DNA from: CBDHDJ01 sp965261645
Lineage (GTDB): Bacteria; Pseudomonadota; Alphaproteobacteria; SHVV01
NCBI GenBank assembly: GCA_965261645.1
Contig: CBDHDJ010000003.1
Coordinates: 124,001 to 188,000, forward strand
DNA: 64,000 bases
Direction: 5' to 3'
Position 1 is the first letter of the stretch, and the number at the start of each line of letters is the position of its first letter. Of this stretch, positions 25,365-34,877 are shown piece by piece. The translations under genes and the position numbers were made by a program. The notes below the pieces were generated by a model, which worked only from the letters and a program-made list of their open reading frames with translations, searched no databases and was not told where the DNA came from.

Positions 25365-26552
25365 TCACACCCCGTAACGCAGCTTAGGCCCATGCTCGGG
25401 ACGGGGCCCCTGCTCCGCCATCTGCAGAATGATTTGCGCCGCTCGCGTGCTTGGTGATTGATCGCCGGCGCGCAACTGCTTGATGACCTCCCGGGTCGCA
25501 TTTACCTGGGCGGTCCTCACCGCATCGTCGAGAAGAATTCGCTCGACCGCATCAGCCAAGCGGGCGGGCTCACAGGCATCTTGCAGCAACTCGGGCACGA
25601 CAGGGCGGCCGAGCAGAATGTTGAGAAGGTTGACATGGCGCACTTTGACCAGCCGACGGGCCAACAGCATCGTCAGCCAATTCATGCGATAGCCTACAAC
25701 CATGGGAACGCCGGCCGCGGCAAGCTCCAGCGCGACGGTGCCGGAGGCTGCGAGAGCGCCATCGGCAGCGGCGAACGCCTGGTGGCGATCCGCCTGCCCC
25801 GCGACCACCGTTGCATCGACCGGCCAACCGGCGGCGGCCTCGCGGATCCGCGAGGCAAAAATCGGCAGCGTCGGCACCACCGCGTGAAGCGAGGGCACGC
25901 GATCGGCGAGTAAGCGCACCGCGCGGCCGAACACCGGCAAGAGACGCACGATTTCCTGGCGCCGACTGCCCGGCAGAACGACCAACAGACTGGCCTCGGC
26001 GGGAATACCGTAGTAATTGCGAAACGCAGGGCCGTCTCCCTCCCGATCCAGCGTGTCCACCGCGGGGTGGCCGACGAAGGTCGTCGGTAATCCGGCGGCC
26101 TCGAAAAAGCTTGGCTCGAACGGCAACAGCGCCAGCAGGTGATCGAGAAAGCGGGCAATCTTGCGCGCCCGGCCAGGTCGCCATGCCCAGACCTGCGGCG
26201 CCACATAGTGCACGAGCGCGATCCCCCGACCTGCCAAGCGCCGGGCGAGGCGTAAGTTGAACCCCGGCGAGTCGATGGTCACCAGCACATCCGGCGGATT
26301 TTCAAGCGCCGCAGCAACAGTTCTCTCAAGGTGCCGTATGAGTTTAGGCAGCCGCGGCACGACCTCGACCAGGCCCATCAGAGAGAGATCATCCATTGGA
26401 AAGAGGCTGGTGAGGCCAGCGTCCGTCATGCGCGGGCCACCAACGCCCGAGAACCGAACCTCTCCCGAGGTCTGCGTCTTGAGCGCGGTCATGAGACGGG
26501 CTCCAAGGAGATCGCCCGACGGCTCCCCAGCCACCAACATGATGTGCTTCAC
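25365..26552 (-). CDS. lpxB: Lipid-A-disaccharide synthase
   Basis: LpxB joins lipid X to its UDP-sugar precursor, making the beta-1,6 disaccharide of lipid A at the inner membrane. 395 aa from GTG 26552 (VKHIMLVAGEPSGD); ATG 26540 is the alternative. The motifs are LVAGEPSGDLLGARLM, IDSPGFNLRLARRL, HYVAPQVWAWRPGR, LPGSRRQEI, and ASGTVALELAAAGVPMVVGY. The stop lies 278 bases from the end of gltA, which converges. It is the last gene of the lpx run. Confidence 0.95.
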   Translation of the reverse strand: MKHIMLVAGEPSGDLLGARLMTALKTQTSGEVRFSGVGGPRMTDAGLTSLFPMDDLSLMGLVEVVPRLPKLIRHLERTVAAALENPPDVLVTIDSPGFNLRLARRLAGRGIALVHYVAPQVWAWRPGRARKIARFLDHLLALLPFEPSFFEAAGLPTTFVGHPAVDTLDREGDGPAFRNYYGIPAEASLLVVLPGSRRQEIVRLLPVFGRAVRLLADRVPSLHAVVPTLPIFASRIREAAAGWPVDATVVAGQADRHQAFAAADGALAASGTVALELAAAGVPMVVGYRMNWLTMLLARRLVKVRHVNLLNILLGRPVVPELLQDACEPARLADAVERILLDDAVRTAQVNATREVIKQLRAGDQSPSTRAAQIILQMAEQGPRPEHGPKLRYGV

Positions 26553-26622
26553 CAAGGCATCGCCGTCCCGCGCAAAGTCCGTTGACCAGGAGGCCGCCGT
26601 CGGCCTCATTTTGCCGGCCGGT

Positions 26623-27765
26623 TTAGCCGGCCACCCGTCCCGATGCAGAATCGAGCAAGAGATCACAGATATGGTGAACCGAGTCCGGTAGCAAATAGGG
26701 ATGCAACGGCAGGTTCAAGACGCGTTTCGATAGCATCTCGGCAACCGGCAGGGGCTCGTGCAACACACTTGCCTCGCGAAAAGCCGGCTGCGTGTGGAGC
26801 GGGTGAGGATAGTAGATCGCCGTTGGGATACCGGCAGCCTCGAGCTCGCCCCTGATGCGATCGCGCTCATCGGTCAGGATGGCATAAACCGTGAAAGCCC
26901 CGCGCGCGTTCGGAGGTGGCGTCCGGACGGTGAAGGTTTCGGAGAGCCGCTCGTCATAGAGGCGTGCGAGCCTTTCACGTGTCGCGAGCTCCTCGTCGAA
27001 AAGCTCGAGCTTAGCCAAAAGGACAGCGGCCTGGATCGAATCGAGACGACTGTTGAGGCCGGATCGTAGCGCCAGCATTCGGTCGTCACCCGTGCCATGC
27101 ATGCGAATCGAACGCCAGCGCGCCGCACGCTCGGGATCCATCGTGAACAGCGCGCCGCCGTCGCCGTATCCGCCCAGGGACTTGGAGGGAAAGAAACTGG
27201 TCGTCGTGGCGGGCACGAGAGCGCCTACGGGCCGCCCATCGAGGCCCGCGCCGAAGCTCTGGGCGGCATCCGCGATGACCAGTAATTCGTGGCGCTCCGC
27301 CACCGCCATGATGGCCGGGTAGTTGGCCGGCAGGCCGAACAGGTCGACAGCGATGATCGCGCGGGGAGTCACCTGGCCCGAGCGCCTGACTTTTTCAATG
27401 CACGCGTCCAAATGGTCCACATCGAGCATGAAGGTGGCGGCCTCGACATCGGCGAACACGGGACGAGCCCCCGTGAGCAGGACGGCGTTCGCGGTGGCGA
27501 GATAGGTAAAGGACGGAACGAACACCGCATCGCCCGGACCGATGCCCTCAGCCATGAGAGCGATGTGAAGGGCGTCGGTGCCGCTGCCCACACCCACCAC
27601 GACGGCCCCACCGGCCCGTTCGGACAGCGCCGCTTCAAGTTCCTCGATCTCCGGCCCGTTGACGAACCCGCCGTGATCGAGGACCGCCTGTATGCGGGCG
27701 TCGATTGTCGGCTTCAAACGCCGGTATTGTGTCGTCAGGTCAAGAAAGGCGATGTCGCTCGCCAC
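26623..27765 (-). CDS. gnnB: DegT/DnrJ-type aminotransferase, probable GnnB
   Basis: A PLP aminotransferase of the sugar family, 380 aa from GTG 27765 (VASDIAFLDLTTQY). GSGTDALHIAL binds PLP phosphate; IADAAQSFGAG has the Asp; FFPSKSLGGYGDGG has the Schiff-base Lys. It lies between a Gfo/Idh-type oxidoreductase and lpxB. In Acidithiobacillus ferrooxidans gnnA and gnnB sit between lpxA and lpxB and make UDP-2,3-diamino-2,3-dideoxyglucose for lipid A; the same layout here supports GnnB. An O-antigen aminotransferase is possible but the setting makes it less likely. Confidence 0.75.
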   Translation of the reverse strand: MASDIAFLDLTTQYRRLKPTIDARIQAVLDHGGFVNGPEIEELEAALSERAGGAVVVGVGSGTDALHIALMAEGIGPGDAVFVPSFTYLATANAVLLTGARPVFADVEAATFMLDVDHLDACIEKVRRSGQVTPRAIIAVDLFGLPANYPAIMAVAERHELLVIADAAQSFGAGLDGRPVGALVPATTTSFFPSKSLGGYGDGGALFTMDPERAARWRSIRMHGTGDDRMLALRSGLNSRLDSIQAAVLLAKLELFDEELATRERLARLYDERLSETFTVRTPPPNARGAFTVYAILTDERDRIRGELEAAGIPTAIYYPHPLHTQPAFREASVLHEPLPVAEMLSKRVLNLPLHPYLLPDSVHHICDLLLDSASGRVAG

Positions 27766-27811
27766 CGCCCCGTCGCAAGACTGTTCCGCCGTTGCCTCGC
27801 GTGAGCGACTC

Positions 27812-28762
27812 TCAAGCCGGCGATGGGATGTCACGCGGAACGGGCCTTGCTTGCAAGCTAGCGTTGATCCGGAGCGCCGTTTCCAGAGCGCGGTAACCGT
27901 CTTCACCCGTCACCAGCGGCTGTCGCCCGGTACGGACCGAATCGACGAACGACGCGACTTCATGGCCTAGAAGATCGCGAAGAACGGGATTGTCGCGATT
28001 CGCCGAATGCGCGGTCACACCGTTGCTTAGCGTGTAGTTGATAAGGTCGATATCCATGGTTCCTTTGTTCGATGTGACGCGCATCGACCGCTCGCGGCGA
28101 TCGCTAACACGACTGGCCCGGAATCGTACCCGGCAGCCGTCGGCGAGATTCATGGTGACATCCACCTCATCCTCGAACAGACCCCGAGAACCGGAACCAT
28201 GGCCCGCGACCTGCTCGAGCGGTGCCGGTGCGAGCTGGTGGACGAGATCGATGTCGTGGATCATGAGATCCAGCACCACGTTGCAATCCAAGCCGCGCCC
28301 GGTGAAGGCGCCAAACCTCCGGCACAGGATATCGGTCGGCCTTCCAACCCGAGCGGCGAGGTCAAGCTCGACGGCGAAAAATCTTTCCTGATGGCCAACC
28401 TGCAAAATGACGCCCCGGTCGTTCGCGAGCGCGATGAGGTGGCGGGCCTCGTCAACCCTCGTGGCCATGGGCTTCTCGATCAGGACGTGCCGCCCGTTCT
28501 CGAGAAACTGGCGGGCAAGGTCATAGTGCAAGGTGGCCGGTGTGGCGACGCTCACGGCATCGACCAGGTCGATGACTTGGCGGCAATCAGCAAACGTCGG
28601 AACACCGTACGCTTCACCGATGGCGCGGGCGCGCTCCTGATCGACATCGACGACGGCGACGAGCTTGCAGCCGGATAATTGGGTGTACTTCTCAACGTGG
28701 AGCGCCCCGAAAAAACCGACGCCCACCACGGCAGTGCGGATCACAGGTGAGGAAGACACCAC
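27812..28762 (-). CDS. gnnA: Gfo/Idh/MocA-type oxidoreductase, probable GnnA
   Basis: An NAD-dependent sugar dehydrogenase, 316 aa. VVGVGFFGALHVEKY is the Rossmann loop; LIEKPMATRVDEA is the EKP motif; LDLMIHDIDLVHQL carries the catalytic His/Asp. GnnA oxidises the 3-OH of UDP-GlcNAc, and GnnB then transaminates it. Its place between lpxI and the aminotransferase supports this role. A GTG starts it; a gap of 118 bases separates it from lpxI. Confidence 0.75.
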   Translation of the reverse strand: MVSSSPVIRTAVVGVGFFGALHVEKYTQLSGCKLVAVVDVDQERARAIGEAYGVPTFADCRQVIDLVDAVSVATPATLHYDLARQFLENGRHVLIEKPMATRVDEARHLIALANDRGVILQVGHQERFFAVELDLAARVGRPTDILCRRFGAFTGRGLDCNVVLDLMIHDIDLVHQLAPAPLEQVAGHGSGSRGLFEDEVDVTMNLADGCRVRFRASRVSDRRERSMRVTSNKGTMDIDLINYTLSNGVTAHSANRDNPVLRDLLGHEVASFVDSVRTGRQPLVTGEDGYRALETALRINASLQARPVPRDIPSPA

Positions 28763-28880
28763 GATGCGGCCTCTATCCGGCGGCGAGGAAGGAGCGCACG
28801 CGGATCGTCATGACTGAGGAGAACACTAAGAAACCACCCCCGATACCGTCCCAGCGCACTGTAACACAACAGGCATGTCC

Positions 28881-29702
28881 TCATCGCGTCAAATCTGGCG
28901 TCACCGCCACAACGAACAATCCCAGCCGGTCGGCGGCCTGCACGGCCTGTTCGCGGTCGAGTATGAGGACGCCACCCGCCTCGATAGCGATCCCGGCCAG
29001 CCCAGACCCAGCAGCCATCTCGACCGTCGCCGAGCCGATCGTCGGCAAATCGACACGCCGTTCCTGGCCTGGCTTGGGCAGCTTGACGAGGACGCCGCCA
29101 CCGCCATCTTCGCGCAAGGCCCGGCAGCGCTCGAGCAGGGCGTCCGTACCCTCGGCCGCTTCGATCCCGAGCACGCGCCCCTGTTGGACCACGGCAGCCT
29201 GGCTCACATCGAGCTGGCCCAGGGCACGCAGCACGGCGACGCCCAGCCCGATGTCGCGCTCCGACCGCTCATCGGGACGATGCCGGCCCAGCGGTCCCGG
29301 GGGCACCGTGAGCGCAGAAACCAAGTCGTCCGAGCCGACCACGCGGAAGCCCTCGCTTTCCAGCTCCGCCACAACGGTGGACAGTCTCGCGTCGTCGCCG
29401 CCGCCCGCACGCAGGAGCTTGACCATGAGCTTCGCGCCGCGCCGGTCGGGACGCAACGAAGTGAGCGAGGGGCGACGAATGGGCCCGGCGAGGACGACCT
29501 CGCGGCACCCCGCTTCACGCAGCAGCCCGAGCGTCCGGCCGACAGCCGCAACATCGACCCACGCGTCGGGCTCAAGATCCTGGCGGTCGGTTTCTCCGTT
29601 GAAGCCGATGACGAAATAGTCGCGCCCGCTCGCCTGGCACGCCGCGACGAGCTGCCCCGGTAAGCTTCCCCACCCGGCCAGAATACCGAGCTTAGGCGGC
29701 AC
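28881..29702 (-). CDS. lpxI: UDP-2,3-diacylglucosamine pyrophosphatase LpxI
   Basis: LpxI (DUF1009) cuts UDP-diacylglucosamine to lipid X and UMP, in place of LpxH, in Alphaproteobacteria. 273 aa, GTG start overlapping the end of lpxA by 11 bases. It begins LGILAGWGSLPGQLV; conserved ones are EVVLAGPIRRPSL, QGRVLGIEAAEGTDALL and GGVLVKLPKPGQERRVD. It sits between lpxA and gnnA. If the substrate is the diamino sugar, LpxI must accept it. Confidence 0.92.
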   Translation of the reverse strand: MPPKLGILAGWGSLPGQLVAACQASGRDYFVIGFNGETDRQDLEPDAWVDVAAVGRTLGLLREAGCREVVLAGPIRRPSLTSLRPDRRGAKLMVKLLRAGGGDDARLSTVVAELESEGFRVVGSDDLVSALTVPPGPLGRHRPDERSERDIGLGVAVLRALGQLDVSQAAVVQQGRVLGIEAAEGTDALLERCRALREDGGGGVLVKLPKPGQERRVDLPTIGSATVEMAAGSGLAGIAIEAGGVLILDREQAVQAADRLGLFVVAVTPDLTR

Positions 29703-30492
29703 GGTCCGCCTTTGGCTGACACACAGAGCGTGATGAATCAGCCTGCATGAAATTCACGATCGCCATCACCGCATCGTTGTCGACAAACAACTCGGCCACG
29801 TCATCGATCCGTTCCTGCAGCGTGCCTTCTTCGGCGAACAGCAGCCGATAGGCGTTGCGCAGCTGCTGGATTTGATCGCGCGCGAAACCCCGCCGCTTGA
29901 GGCCGACGATGTTGAGACCGCTCAGATAGGCCCGATTCCCCATGACCGAGCCATACGGGATCACATCGTTCTCCACCCCCGACATGCCACCGATCATCGC
30001 ATGGGCCCCGATGCGAACGAATTGGTGCACACCAGACATCCCGCCGACGATGGCATAATCGGCAATGCTCACATGACCGCCCAGAGTCGCGTTGTTGACC
30101 AGGATGACGTGGTTGCCGATCTGGCAGTCATGCGCGACATGTGCGCCGATCATGACGACGCAGTTGTTGCCTAGCCGCGTTACCATGCAGCCGCCCTTGG
30201 TGCCCGGATTGAGCGTAGCGTGCTCGCGAATGACGCAATTGGCGCCGATTTCTAACTTCGAGGGCTCGCCGGCGAATTTGAGGTCCTGGGGCTGATGGCC
30301 AACGGACGCATACGGAAAGACGTGGGTGTTGGGTCCAATCCGGGTGCGCCCGACGACGATGGCGTGCGATTTGAGCTCAACGCCGTCTTCCAGCTCGACG
30401 TTGCTTCCGACCACGCAATAAGGACCGATGGTGACGTCATCACCGATCGCGGCCCCGTCTTCGATAATCGCCGTAGAATGAATGGAGGACAT
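29692..30492 (-). CDS. lpxA: UDP-GlcNAc (or GlcNAc3N) acyltransferase LpxA
   Basis: LpxA places the first 3-hydroxyacyl chain at position 3 of the UDP-sugar. 266 aa, left-handed beta helix of hexapeptide repeats through about residue 190. The catalytic His lies in GAHVAHDCQIGNHV; IGGMSGVHQFVRIG and GLKRRGFARDQIQQLRNAY are as in the family. With GnnA/GnnB near, it may use the 3-amino sugar and make an amide; the sequence alone does not decide. It overlaps lpxI by 11 bases and follows fabZ by 8. Confidence 0.93.
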   Translation of the reverse strand: MSSIHSTAIIEDGAAIGDDVTIGPYCVVGSNVELEDGVELKSHAIVVGRTRIGPNTHVFPYASVGHQPQDLKFAGEPSKLEIGANCVIREHATLNPGTKGGCMVTRLGNNCVVMIGAHVAHDCQIGNHVILVNNATLGGHVSIADYAIVGGMSGVHQFVRIGAHAMIGGMSGVENDVIPYGSVMGNRAYLSGLNIVGLKRRGFARDQIQQLRNAYRLLFAEEGTLQERIDDVAELFVDNDAVMAIVNFMQADSSRSVCQPKADRAA

Positions 30493-30500
30493 GGCTGGGC

Positions 30501-30968
30501 CTATTTGTCGACAATCACCGCCGCATAGTCTGCTTCGGCGGCGAGCTCGCCATCGATCTTCACCTCCGCACTGAACTTCCAGACGTTGCCACGGCTTTTC
30601 AATTTCGTCACGTGGATATGCATGGTATCGCCGGGCCCGATCGGCTTGCGGAACCGGGCATTGTCGATACTCATGAAATAAACGAGCTTGCCCTCGGCCT
30701 CGGGACCCAGGGTATGAACGACCAGCACGGCCGCCGTCTGGGCCATCGATTCGATGATCATTACGCCGGGCATCACCGGCCGCGAGGGAAAATGGCCCGG
30801 GAAGTAGGGCTCGTTGATGGTAACGTTTTTCACGCCGATGGCGCTCACATCCGGCACCATGTCGAACACCCTGTCGATCATCAGCATGGGATAGCGATGG
30901 GGGATCATCTCCATCACGCGGACGATGTCGGCAACGCCGGCCTCGACGGTCTGGCGGGCCTCACTCAT
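30501..30968 (-). CDS. fabZ: 3-hydroxyacyl-ACP dehydratase FabZ
   Basis: FabZ dehydrates 3-hydroxyacyl-ACP in fatty-acid elongation, competing with LpxA/LpxD for the same substrate. 155 aa from MSEARQTVEAG; an upstream frame extends the ORF but the ATG here overlaps the lpxD stop by 8 bases (ATGAGTGA), a typical coupled start. The hot-dog fold motifs are FPGHFPSRPVMPGV (catalytic His) and MIIESMAQTAAVL (Glu). Confidence 0.95.
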   Translation of the reverse strand: MSEARQTVEAGVADIVRVMEMIPHRYPMLMIDRVFDMVPDVSAIGVKNVTINEPYFPGHFPSRPVMPGVMIIESMAQTAAVLVVHTLGPEAEGKLVYFMSIDNARFRKPIGPGDTMHIHVTKLKSRGNVWKFSAEVKIDGELAAEADYAAVIVDK

Positions 30969-31992
30969 CGCTCGTCCCTTTCTTTTTCGCCAGCTTCGCG
31001 AGAGTGAAGTGCTGGCGATGCCACTGTCGGATGGGCACTGCCGGATAACCGGCAACTCGCGCTCCCGCAGCAACGTTCTTGACAATACCGCTCTTGGCGG
31101 CGATTTGCGCGCCGTCGCCGATCGTCAAATGCCCGGCCATACCCGTCTGGCCCCCGACCACGACATAGTCCCCGAGCGTGGTGCTGCCCGAAATACCAAC
31201 CTCCGACACGATAATGCAGCCTTTGCCCATTTGCACGTTGTGCCCAATATGCACCAGATTATCAATCCTGGACCCCGCTCCGATGACGGTATCGCGGACG
31301 GATCCCCGATCGATCGTAGTGTTGGCGCCGATCTCGACATCATCGTGAATGATGACGCGGCCGAACTGGGGCATACTGATAAAGCCCTCGGGATCAGAGG
31401 CAAAGCTGAATCCGTCCTGCCCGATCTTCGCGCCCGGGTAGATCGTCACACGCTTGCCGATCAGGCAATGGCTCAACGCAACGAGCGCGCCGACGGCCGA
31501 ATCATCGCCAATCTCGACACCGGCGCCGACCACCGCATTGGCGCCGATCACGCAACGCTCGCCAATGACCGCATGCGGCCCGATGACGGTGCCCGCGGCG
31601 ATGGTTACATCGGCGCCAAGGGTAGAGCTCGAATCAATCACGGCCGCCGGATCGACCCCCGGTTGGGCGACCGCCGCAGGGTAAAAGGCGCGCGCCGCCA
31701 AAGCGACAGCCTTGTATGGCGTTTCACTGAGCAGAAGCGCCATCTCGGGCGGGCTGCGCTCGGCATGTTGCGGGTGAACAATACACGCCCCCGCCCGACT
31801 CTCGGCGAAAGCGTCAAGATAGAGAACGTTGTCGAGAAAGCTCAGGGACTCCGGCCCCGCTTGGTCCAGGGTCGCGATATCGCACAACACGCGGCTGTCA
31901 TCGGCGCCCGCCGCCAAGGTGGCGTGACAGATGTCTTGCAGCTGGGCGAGACTAAACGGTCCTCGCCGGGTGAAGAACCGTGGGTCGGCCAT
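30961..31992 (-). CDS. lpxD: UDP-3-O-acylglucosamine N-acyltransferase LpxD
   Basis: LpxD adds the 2-N 3-hydroxyacyl chain. 343 aa. The N-terminal uridine-binding domain (about 1-100) is followed by a hexapeptide beta helix (ADVTIAAGTVIGPHAVIGE and on) and a C-terminal helix. The catalytic His lies in HIGHNVQMGKGC. The ATG shares a base with the ompH stop (TGATG). Confidence 0.94.
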   Translation of the reverse strand: MADPRFFTRRGPFSLAQLQDICHATLAAGADDSRVLCDIATLDQAGPESLSFLDNVLYLDAFAESRAGACIVHPQHAERSPPEMALLLSETPYKAVALAARAFYPAAVAQPGVDPAAVIDSSSTLGADVTIAAGTVIGPHAVIGERCVIGANAVVGAGVEIGDDSAVGALVALSHCLIGKRVTIYPGAKIGQDGFSFASDPEGFISMPQFGRVIIHDDVEIGANTTIDRGSVRDTVIGAGSRIDNLVHIGHNVQMGKGCIIVSEVGISGSTTLGDYVVVGGQTGMAGHLTIGDGAQIAAKSGIVKNVAAGARVAGYPAVPIRQWHRQHFTLAKLAKKKGTSDE

Positions 31993-32564
31993 CAGTCCAC
32001 GCTGGGAAGCGTCACGCTGACCGTCGGTAGCTTTTCGTTGAGTCGTGTGAGCACTTCGTCCGTTATGTCCAGCGACTTGGTGGCAAAAATAAACTGATTG
32101 CTCGCCATGGCGATGTCAAAGCCGCGCTCCTCGGACAGCGCGAGGATGATGGGCACCAACGTCGTCTCAATTTCGCGGGTCGCCTGCGCTAACACCAGAT
32201 CCAATGCCCGTATGCGTTCCTGAACGGACCGCTGTACTTCGGTGACCTTGTCCTCAAATTGGCGCCGTTTCTGGGAGAACGCTTCGGGCGCAAGGATGGC
32301 CTGTTGGCGCTTGAGCTCCTGCTCCTCGGCACGTAGGGACTCGTCGAGCTGGTTGATGCTGGTTTGAAATTCCGTGCGGTGAGACTCGATGCGCTGGCGC
32401 ATATCTCTGGCCGCGATCGATTCTCTCAAGACTCGCTGCATATCGACGATCGCGATGACCGGCGGCTCCAACTTCTCCGCTGCGACCGGAACTCGCTCGC
32501 CGGCGAGCAGTCCTACGCCGACAATGGCAGCAAGAATGACTCGGTGAAGGGGGCGCACCGCCAT
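31992..32564 (-). CDS. OmpH/Skp periplasmic chaperone
   Basis: 190 aa. A signal peptide (residues 1-29; VILAAIVGVGLLAGERVP then cleavage near VAAE) leads into a long coiled coil (ESHRTEFQTSINQLDESLR, then AFSQKRRQFEDKVTEVQ), the tentacles of Skp, which holds outer membrane proteins for BamA. It shares TAATG with bamA. Its place between bamA and lpxD is standard. Confidence 0.88.
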   Translation of the reverse strand: MAVRPLHRVILAAIVGVGLLAGERVPVAAEKLEPPVIAIVDMQRVLRESIAARDMRQRIESHRTEFQTSINQLDESLRAEEQELKRQQAILAPEAFSQKRRQFEDKVTEVQRSVQERIRALDLVLAQATREIETTLVPIILALSEERGFDIAMASNQFIFATKSLDITDEVLTRLNEKLPTVSVTLPSVD

Positions 32565-34873
32565 TAGAACCGTGTGCCGAAATCGAATCGAAACACCTCG
32601 GTCTCGTCGAACTCCTCTTTCACTAGGGCAAAGCCAAAGTCAAGCCGCAACGGGCCGAACGGTGATCCCCACGACACACCGAAGCCCGCCGTAACGCGAG
32701 GCGTACCGATATCGACGAATCCCGCGCCGCTGGCGTCGACCAAGGCCAAGCTCCCGACCTCCGTGAAGACACGGCCCACAATATTATACTCGTTTGGCAA
32801 TCCCAGCGGGAAACCCATCTCCAACCCGCTTACGTAGTAGAGGTTTCCGCCGAGGGCGTCACCCGTCCCACGGTCACGCGGCCCGACACCCGCCTGACGG
32901 AATCCACGAAACGTGCTGCCGCCGAGAAAGTAACGATCCTGGATGCGGACATCCTGGCCGATACCAAAGATGTATCCCTCGCGCAAGAATGCGGTCCCAA
33001 TCCATTCTTGGGCAAAGGGATAGTAGTAGCGGTAGGCCAGATCCGATTTGAAGTACCGCGTTTCACCCAGAAAGCCCGCGAGGTCCTGGCCGAATTGCAC
33101 GATGTACCCCCTGGAAGGGAGGATGGCATCGTCGCGGAGGTCATAATTGAGGGTGTAACCGACGGCCGACGTCGTGCGTTGGCCTTTCTGCTCCAGGATG
33201 AAGCGCGATGCGCCCGGACTGACATTTTCGATCGTATCCTGGCGCAGCGTGTATCGGACGGTCTGGCTAAGATTTTCAGTAATGGGATACCCGGCCCGTA
33301 ATACCATCCCGACATTCTTCTCATCGAATGACGATTCTCTCTGGAAGTCGCGCGACACGTGGAAAAGGTCGAAGCCTGCCGCCAATTTACGATCGAGGAA
33401 GTAGGGTTCGGTAAAGGAGATGTCGAACTGCTGCCGCGTCGAACTGAGGGTGATCGCCGCCTTGAGATCCTGGCCTTTGCCTAGCAGGTTGCGCTCGCGA
33501 ATACTGAGATCAACGAGGAAGGTCTCGAATGTGGAAATTCCGGCGCCGATGCTGAGTTCCCCGGTCGATTTCTCCTCGACCGCCACAGTGATGTTGGTGC
33601 GGTCCTCAGCGATGGCCGGTTCATTCCCGATCTCAACCCTCTCGAAGAATCCCAAGCCACGGATCTGGCGCTGCGCGCGACGTAGCTTCGCTGTGTTGTA
33701 TGCATCTCCCTCCGCGAGTTCAAATTCCCGCCGAATCACCTTGTCGAGGGTTCGCACGTTACCGACGATGTCGATACGCTCGATATAAACTCGTGGGCCC
33801 TCGCCGATCTCGAAGGTGATGTCGATCGACCTGTCTTCGCGATTGCGCAAAACTCGCGGTCTGATGTCGACAAACGCGTAACCCAGGCGCCCGACTTCGA
33901 AGTTGAGTGCTTGAATCGTATCCTCGACCGCCTCCGCATCGTAAGTATCGCCTGATTCGATATCGATGAGGCCACGCAAGCCCGCAGGGTTGAGCTCCGG
34001 GAGGTCCGTCGCAACATCGATCTCACCGAACTGGTAAACCTCGCCCTCGTCGACGGTGAATGTGACGAAGAAATCGAGTCGATTCTGGGAAAGTTCCGCA
34101 ACCGCCGAGACGACGCGAATATCAGCGTACCCGTTGGACAAGTAGAAGCGACGCAGAAGTTCCCGGTCAAATGTCAGGCGGTCGGGGTCGTAGGTATCTT
34201 CGGACGTGAATCGCCACCACCGCGTTTCCCGCGTGGCAACCTCGCGGCGCAGTCGGCGATCGCTGAAACGCCGGTTACCGACGAATGAGATGCGGCGGAT
34301 TTCGGTGAGCGGCCCTTCGTTGATCTCAAACACGAGATCGACCCGGTTTTGCGGCAGCTGAATGACCTTGGGCTCGATCGTTGCGGCAAAACGACCGCTA
34401 CGCCGGTAAATCTGCAGAAGGCGCTGGACGTCGCTTTGGACGCGACTGCGCGTGTATACGATGCGGGGCCTGAGTTGCACCTCCGATTCGAGAATTTCCC
34501 GATCAATCTTCCATGCACCCTCAAACGCCAGTTGATTGACGATCGGATTCTCCACCACGCTGACGATCAGCACTGTGCCGGCGCGGCGAACCGTCACGTC
34601 GGCGAACAGACCGGTCGCAAAGAGCGCCTTGAGGGACCGGTCGATCTCAGCGGCGTCCATTACCATGCCTTCGCGAACCAGCATGTAGGAGCCGACCGTG
34701 GCGGCTTCGATGCGCTGATTTCCCTCCACGCGGATTTCGCTGATGATCGCGGCGTCCGCCTCCTGGGCTAACGCCCAGCCGAGCGGAACAGCCACATCCA
34801 GGGCAAGCCCCAGCAACACGATGGCAAGAAACTTGCGCGAGAGCGACGCCGCCTTTCGCATCAGCACACGCAT
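32564..34873 (-). CDS. bamA: Outer membrane protein assembly factor BamA
   Basis: BamA is the Omp85 core of the beta-barrel assembly machine. 769 aa from MRVLMRKAASL; a second ATG four codons on is an alternative. Signal peptide to about residue 40 (IVLLGLALDVAVPLGWALAQ), five POTRA domains (about 45-420, the first at ISEIRVEGNQRI), and a C-terminal beta barrel ending FDFGTRF with the terminal Phe needed for recognition. The barrel has GGSTFRGFRQAGVGPRDRGT, the VRGY/F-type loop. It follows rseP, which is normal. Confidence 0.95.
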   Translation of the reverse strand: MRVLMRKAASLSRKFLAIVLLGLALDVAVPLGWALAQEADAAIISEIRVEGNQRIEAATVGSYMLVREGMVMDAAEIDRSLKALFATGLFADVTVRRAGTVLIVSVVENPIVNQLAFEGAWKIDREILESEVQLRPRIVYTRSRVQSDVQRLLQIYRRSGRFAATIEPKVIQLPQNRVDLVFEINEGPLTEIRRISFVGNRRFSDRRLRREVATRETRWWRFTSEDTYDPDRLTFDRELLRRFYLSNGYADIRVVSAVAELSQNRLDFFVTFTVDEGEVYQFGEIDVATDLPELNPAGLRGLIDIESGDTYDAEAVEDTIQALNFEVGRLGYAFVDIRPRVLRNREDRSIDITFEIGEGPRVYIERIDIVGNVRTLDKVIRREFELAEGDAYNTAKLRRAQRQIRGLGFFERVEIGNEPAIAEDRTNITVAVEEKSTGELSIGAGISTFETFLVDLSIRERNLLGKGQDLKAAITLSSTRQQFDISFTEPYFLDRKLAAGFDLFHVSRDFQRESSFDEKNVGMVLRAGYPITENLSQTVRYTLRQDTIENVSPGASRFILEQKGQRTTSAVGYTLNYDLRDDAILPSRGYIVQFGQDLAGFLGETRYFKSDLAYRYYYPFAQEWIGTAFLREGYIFGIGQDVRIQDRYFLGGSTFRGFRQAGVGPRDRGTGDALGGNLYYVSGLEMGFPLGLPNEYNIVGRVFTEVGSLALVDASGAGFVDIGTPRVTAGFGVSWGSPFGPLRLDFGFALVKEEFDETEVFRFDFGTRF

Positions 34874-34877
34874 CCGA

